Notes under the pieces: model-generated | Databases searched by the model: none | Told to the model about the DNA's origin: nothing | The model's input: only the letters and a program-made list of their open reading frames with translations | Part shown: piece by piece, positions 60,389 through 64,000 of the stretch | Numbering within the stretch: position 1 is the stretch's first letter | How the letters are laid out: every line of letters starts with the position of its first letter | Program-made: the position numbers and the translations under genes | From: Siphonodentalium dalli | Lineage: Eukaryota; Mollusca; Scaphopoda; Gadilida; Siphonodentaliidae | NCBI GenBank assembly: GCA_032622095.1 | Contig: CP136068.1 | Coordinates: forward strand, 15,669,729-15,733,728 | DNA: 64,000 nucleotides | Reading direction: 5' to 3'

Positions 60389-61661
60389 ATTTGATTGACT
60401 TGTTAAATAACATCTAATAAATTTCATATTATTTACATTTTTAAGGAGTCCTTCTGGCACGCGAGAATATTTATCGCCGTTTTATTTGCACTAAGTGAAC
60501 TCGACGCATATATAATTGATAGAACAGACCTCTATTATGATGATCGTGTCGTTATTTGTTTAAACTACGTATCAATTGACATATACGCACCCGTTCCCTC
60601 ATTAAAATCTACATATATCGCCCATTTTAGGGGACCTCCGCTAATTCGGGGACTTCCGCTGTCCGCAAAGTGACCTCCACAAATAGGGCATTACTGCAAA
60701 TCGTCGCACCCAATGCAATTTGTAAACAAATACGATTGACACACTGATTGACATGCGTTTTAACGAGGTGAACTTTAGTTAAATGAAAGAAGCAATGCTA
60801 CATAAACTATTTGTCATGGACTCAGCCAGTGTGCCATATATCTGTGTCAACTTAGGTCGCTTTGCGTGGTAAAAGTGGTAAAAGTGAAAAGTGAAAGTGG
60901 AAATTCGGAAAATCCTATTGAAAATGAAAGTAGCGTACAATTTTGGGAATTCCGCCGCAGATTCAGAGAATCTATATTATTGAAAGTGAATGTACGATTC
61001 CTGGAATTCTATCAGATATCGCGACTCTGCTCGTTTTGTGATCATATGTTATATATAGGGCATATATGACCACGAAAACGAGTCGAGTCACAATACATCC
61101 ATTGGTACAAACACATTGTGTATACGATACAATTTTGACTTGATGACCAGAAAATAAAAGATAGCGGTTACTCCAACAGAACAGGCATGCGCACTCCATT
61201 TAATTACCCATAATTCACTTAACTGCATCAGGGGCTCCCAATGGGTTATACATTATTTTCAAGCTATCAGATTATTTATATTTTCAAGAACATATTATTA
61301 CACCGGTGACTTTAAGTTTACAATTTCAGCCTGTCTTGACTCTATCGATACGATTGAGTCATATTTTCAAAACCATATTATACACCGGTGGCGTTAACTT
61401 TACATTTTAAGCATCCACGTGATTCTATTGGTACGATTGAGTAAGGTACAAAAAAAATCTCCCACAATTCATTCGCCCAGTCGACCACAGAATATAAAAA
61501 TATCCGAAACAACTTAGACCACATGTGGCGTAATGATCGAATTATAAAGAGCATGGTACCTATTCTGATACATAAGTCACAGGGCAGCGAATAAAATGAC
61601 GTTGGATGGGAAATTATGTCACTATATATACACCAGTGATTAAATTATTTAACTACATATA

Positions 61662-61730
61662 TATGCAATCTTGGTGCGCATGCATGCAGTTCTGAGAGTG
61701 TAGATCCGTACCATGCACGCATACAATGTG
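61662..61730 (+). repeat. Dispersed ~70-bp repeat, copy 1 (copy 2 at 63576-63641)
   Basis: GCATGCATGCAGTTCTGAGA and GTGTAGATCCGTACCA are shared with 63576-63641, which has lost four bases. Next to each lies GTTCTCCCTTAA or its complement, on opposite sides. The element type is unknown. Confidence 0.7.
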
Positions 61731-64000
61731 GTTCTCCCTTAAAGGAGCAAATTGATGTCTCGTGTACAATTGTTCCGTAAAAATATGATTATGCCACAAA
61801 CAAGACCTATTGTGGCGTTCCATTTCACTGAGGAGCATGTGGCACAACGTTATGATATAACAGTATTGTAATATATCAACACATGCCTTTAGTTACATGG
61901 TCAAAACAACGAGAAAACACGAAAATCGCATCTCATCGCCTAACTGCGAAATTTCTTCTTGATTCCTATTCAGTTATCTTACCTCTAATTGACAGAGAAC
62001 GTGCAGTGTTATGTTATTTCTTGGACTGTTTATCTATGAATATCATTTATGGTGCACGTTTTTCGTGGTTTGATGTAAATATTGACTCTGAAACATCGAA
62101 AACCGCCTGTCTCGAGAAATGTCACACCGCGACATTGTTTACAATATAGGCCATCCCGGTTCCATTTAACTAAGGGCAACAACCTACCATATGCATAAGA
62201 AAGTTTTGCCTTTTGACATTTTGTTATGAAGATTTTGGACAATATAAAGAATCGAACACATGAAAAATGAGACGAAAATAAGTGTACCCTCCAGGGCACC
62301 TTAATTAATGTCCACAGCGCGACGCTATCAAAGGAACTAGAAAATATGTCGGGAGACTATCAAAATTGCTCAAATAATAGTACACATGGGGTGAAGAATC
62401 GTGAATAAAAACGAATGGACGCCTGACAAACAGAACATGAAAAAAAATTAAGAAAATATAAAAATTGTCCACACCGCGACATGTTCACACCGCGACGCAG
62501 AATAACGTTACAGCCAGCCACAGACACATTTCACGATTAGAATATTTGGGTGGTTCTGTTGTAAAAGGGTCAAGACGATGTACATACACATATAGTTCCT
62601 ATTGGATCGGGGGGGGGGTGGTGTGAATGAGTGAGTTGGGAGTGTGCTCAGAGAGAAGCAGCTGACAATTTGAAAATCAACTGTTTCGGTACTTTTCAAC
62701 AATCGTCCTGGCTGTGGGACGATTTCCGGCTCGTGTGGTATAGCAAAGGCGTCAATGACACATTTTGGGCCATCGGAATATCTCAATGACAATTCTATCT
62801 GATTGAGCTCATCGAAAAACCCCTAAATACCAAATTTCAGTTCGATATCTTGAAACATGTAAGAGAAATCCATCAACATTGTTTTCTATTGTAAATTCTC
62901 TTTGCAATTTGGCGAACCCCTTGAGGAACAGAGTTTGATTGACGTATGTTCACGTTGTCTCACCATAGTTCCTCCGTCGTTTGGCGTCAAACCAAGTGTA
63001 CGATGGACCAGGACATGCCCGACTTGATAGGAATCGCCCTTTATGCGATCAAAATCTGTTTCCAATTATCAGATCTGTACCCTGTATTCGCTGACCTCTT
63101 AGGAGAGTTTGAACTCACGCCCACAAAACACAAATTTCCACCACCTATATTGAAATGGCCGTATCTCATAGAGATCTCAACGTGCGGAGCTGGGCGATAC
63201 GTCGTTTGGACAGATACGTCATCGGCTACTCCGTGATGTACGTGTTGATAATTCAAATATTAAAGGGAATATGGCAAACAAGTGGCAAAAGTTTGGTTGG
63301 TTTCCATAAATCATGATATTCGAATTAAACACACGTTTTGGAGAAAGAGCGAATTTGACAATGACGTCGCCCTGATTCAACACAAAACGTCATTAGCACA
63401 TGCTGTAATGAACGACCTTGATTGACCTTGAACTTGCCCTATAATTTTGCCAAATGTCATTTTCGTGGTCACCAATATCTGTGCAACATACTCACATAAA
63501 ATTAATCGGCATGTGACATATTTAATTTTTTCATAATTTTCTGGACGAATTTGTTCATTTAAGGGAGAATCACCCATATGCAGTCTTGGTGTGCATGCAT
63601 GCAGTTCTGAGAGTGTAGATCCGTACCACGCATACAATGTGTGAGTCTGTGTCGCATTTCACGAGTAAACGCGTTATAACACAGACCAACACCAGTTCCT
63701 CTCTATACCATGCAGGGCACTTACTTATACTTATAGGCACTTAAAGGGACTCAAAAATAATCGCCACCATGTTGTTGTTGAAATCAGCTGTTTACTGCCT
63801 GTTCCTAGCGCTTCTATAAACTGCATGCATGGTTTATCTCCCCTGATACAGCCTGATATGCTATAAATAGATTGGGGATATCCCTGTGTTCTGTCAAGAA
63901 TGGTTTCACTGTCAGGATATCGTTAGAAAAAGACTGAGATATTTTGAGCTTAAATTGTCAAAATGCGATCAAATAAGAAGTTTTCGTAAGCGGGAAGATG

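Larger units (their letters stand above)
59621..64000. other. No gene recognised
   Basis: Apart from the hairpins and the dispersed repeat listed, this is ordinary AT-rich sequence. ORFs reach 108 aa (60010-60336) and resemble nothing I know. The phrase CACACCGCGAC recurs near 62122, 62470 and 62485. Confidence 0.5.

Overview
The window is animal (eukaryotic) genomic DNA dominated by repeats. The evidence is spliceosomal introns, non-LTR retrotransposons, MITE-like elements, satellites, and one virus-like Polinton/Maverick (adintovirus-like) element. Frequent ACATGTA-type words and the repeat mix suggest a marine invertebrate, perhaps a mollusc or another lophotrochozoan. No host gene is present to confirm this, and I could not identify the species.

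Layout. 1-12470 is a higher-order tandem array: a monomer of about 886 bp alternates with one of about 1350 bp, the longer one carrying a 458-bp MITE. 12471-18734 is a block of unrelated sequence that splits the array's last repeat, which resumes at 18735-19427; the block holds a satellite of about 160 bp and a long inverted repeat. 20598-25077 is a cluster of related DNA-transposon copies in both orientations. 25076-30457 is a 5.4-kb element with terminal inverted repeats and no recognisable gene, followed by a small MITE with related ends. 30998-39447 and 52872-59205 are two near-identical direct copies of one block (microsatellite, satellite, MITE, dead LINE, second satellite). Between them lies the Polinton (39448-52871). 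59206-64000 holds satellite remnants, hairpins and no recognised gene.

The Polinton carries two opposing gene strings. On the + strand, tightly packed or overlapping: a small two-helix membrane protein, a TATA-binding-protein-like protein, a DDE integrase with a chromo-like tail, a putative minor capsid protein, a small lysine-rich protein (interrupted) and an F54H12.2-type capsid protein (frameshifted). On the - strand: protein-primed family B DNA polymerase with an OTU-like N-terminal region and seven GT-AG introns, then the packaging ATPase and two small proteins. Beyond a short divergent promoter, on the + strand, come a BIR-RING (IAP-like) protein and a tandem PC4/SUB1-like protein. Polymerase, integrase, ATPase and capsid form the usual replication, integration and packaging set; the TBP-like and PC4-like proteins look like an element-encoded transcription module; the IAP-like protein and the PxDLS motifs in the polymerase N-terminal region look like host-interaction functions.

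This copy is decayed: the polymerase has one nonsense codon and two frameshifts, the capsid gene a frameshift with a probable deletion, and no adenain-type protease or terminal inverted repeats were found. The most interesting feature is the combination of TBP-like and PC4-like factors in one mobile element.
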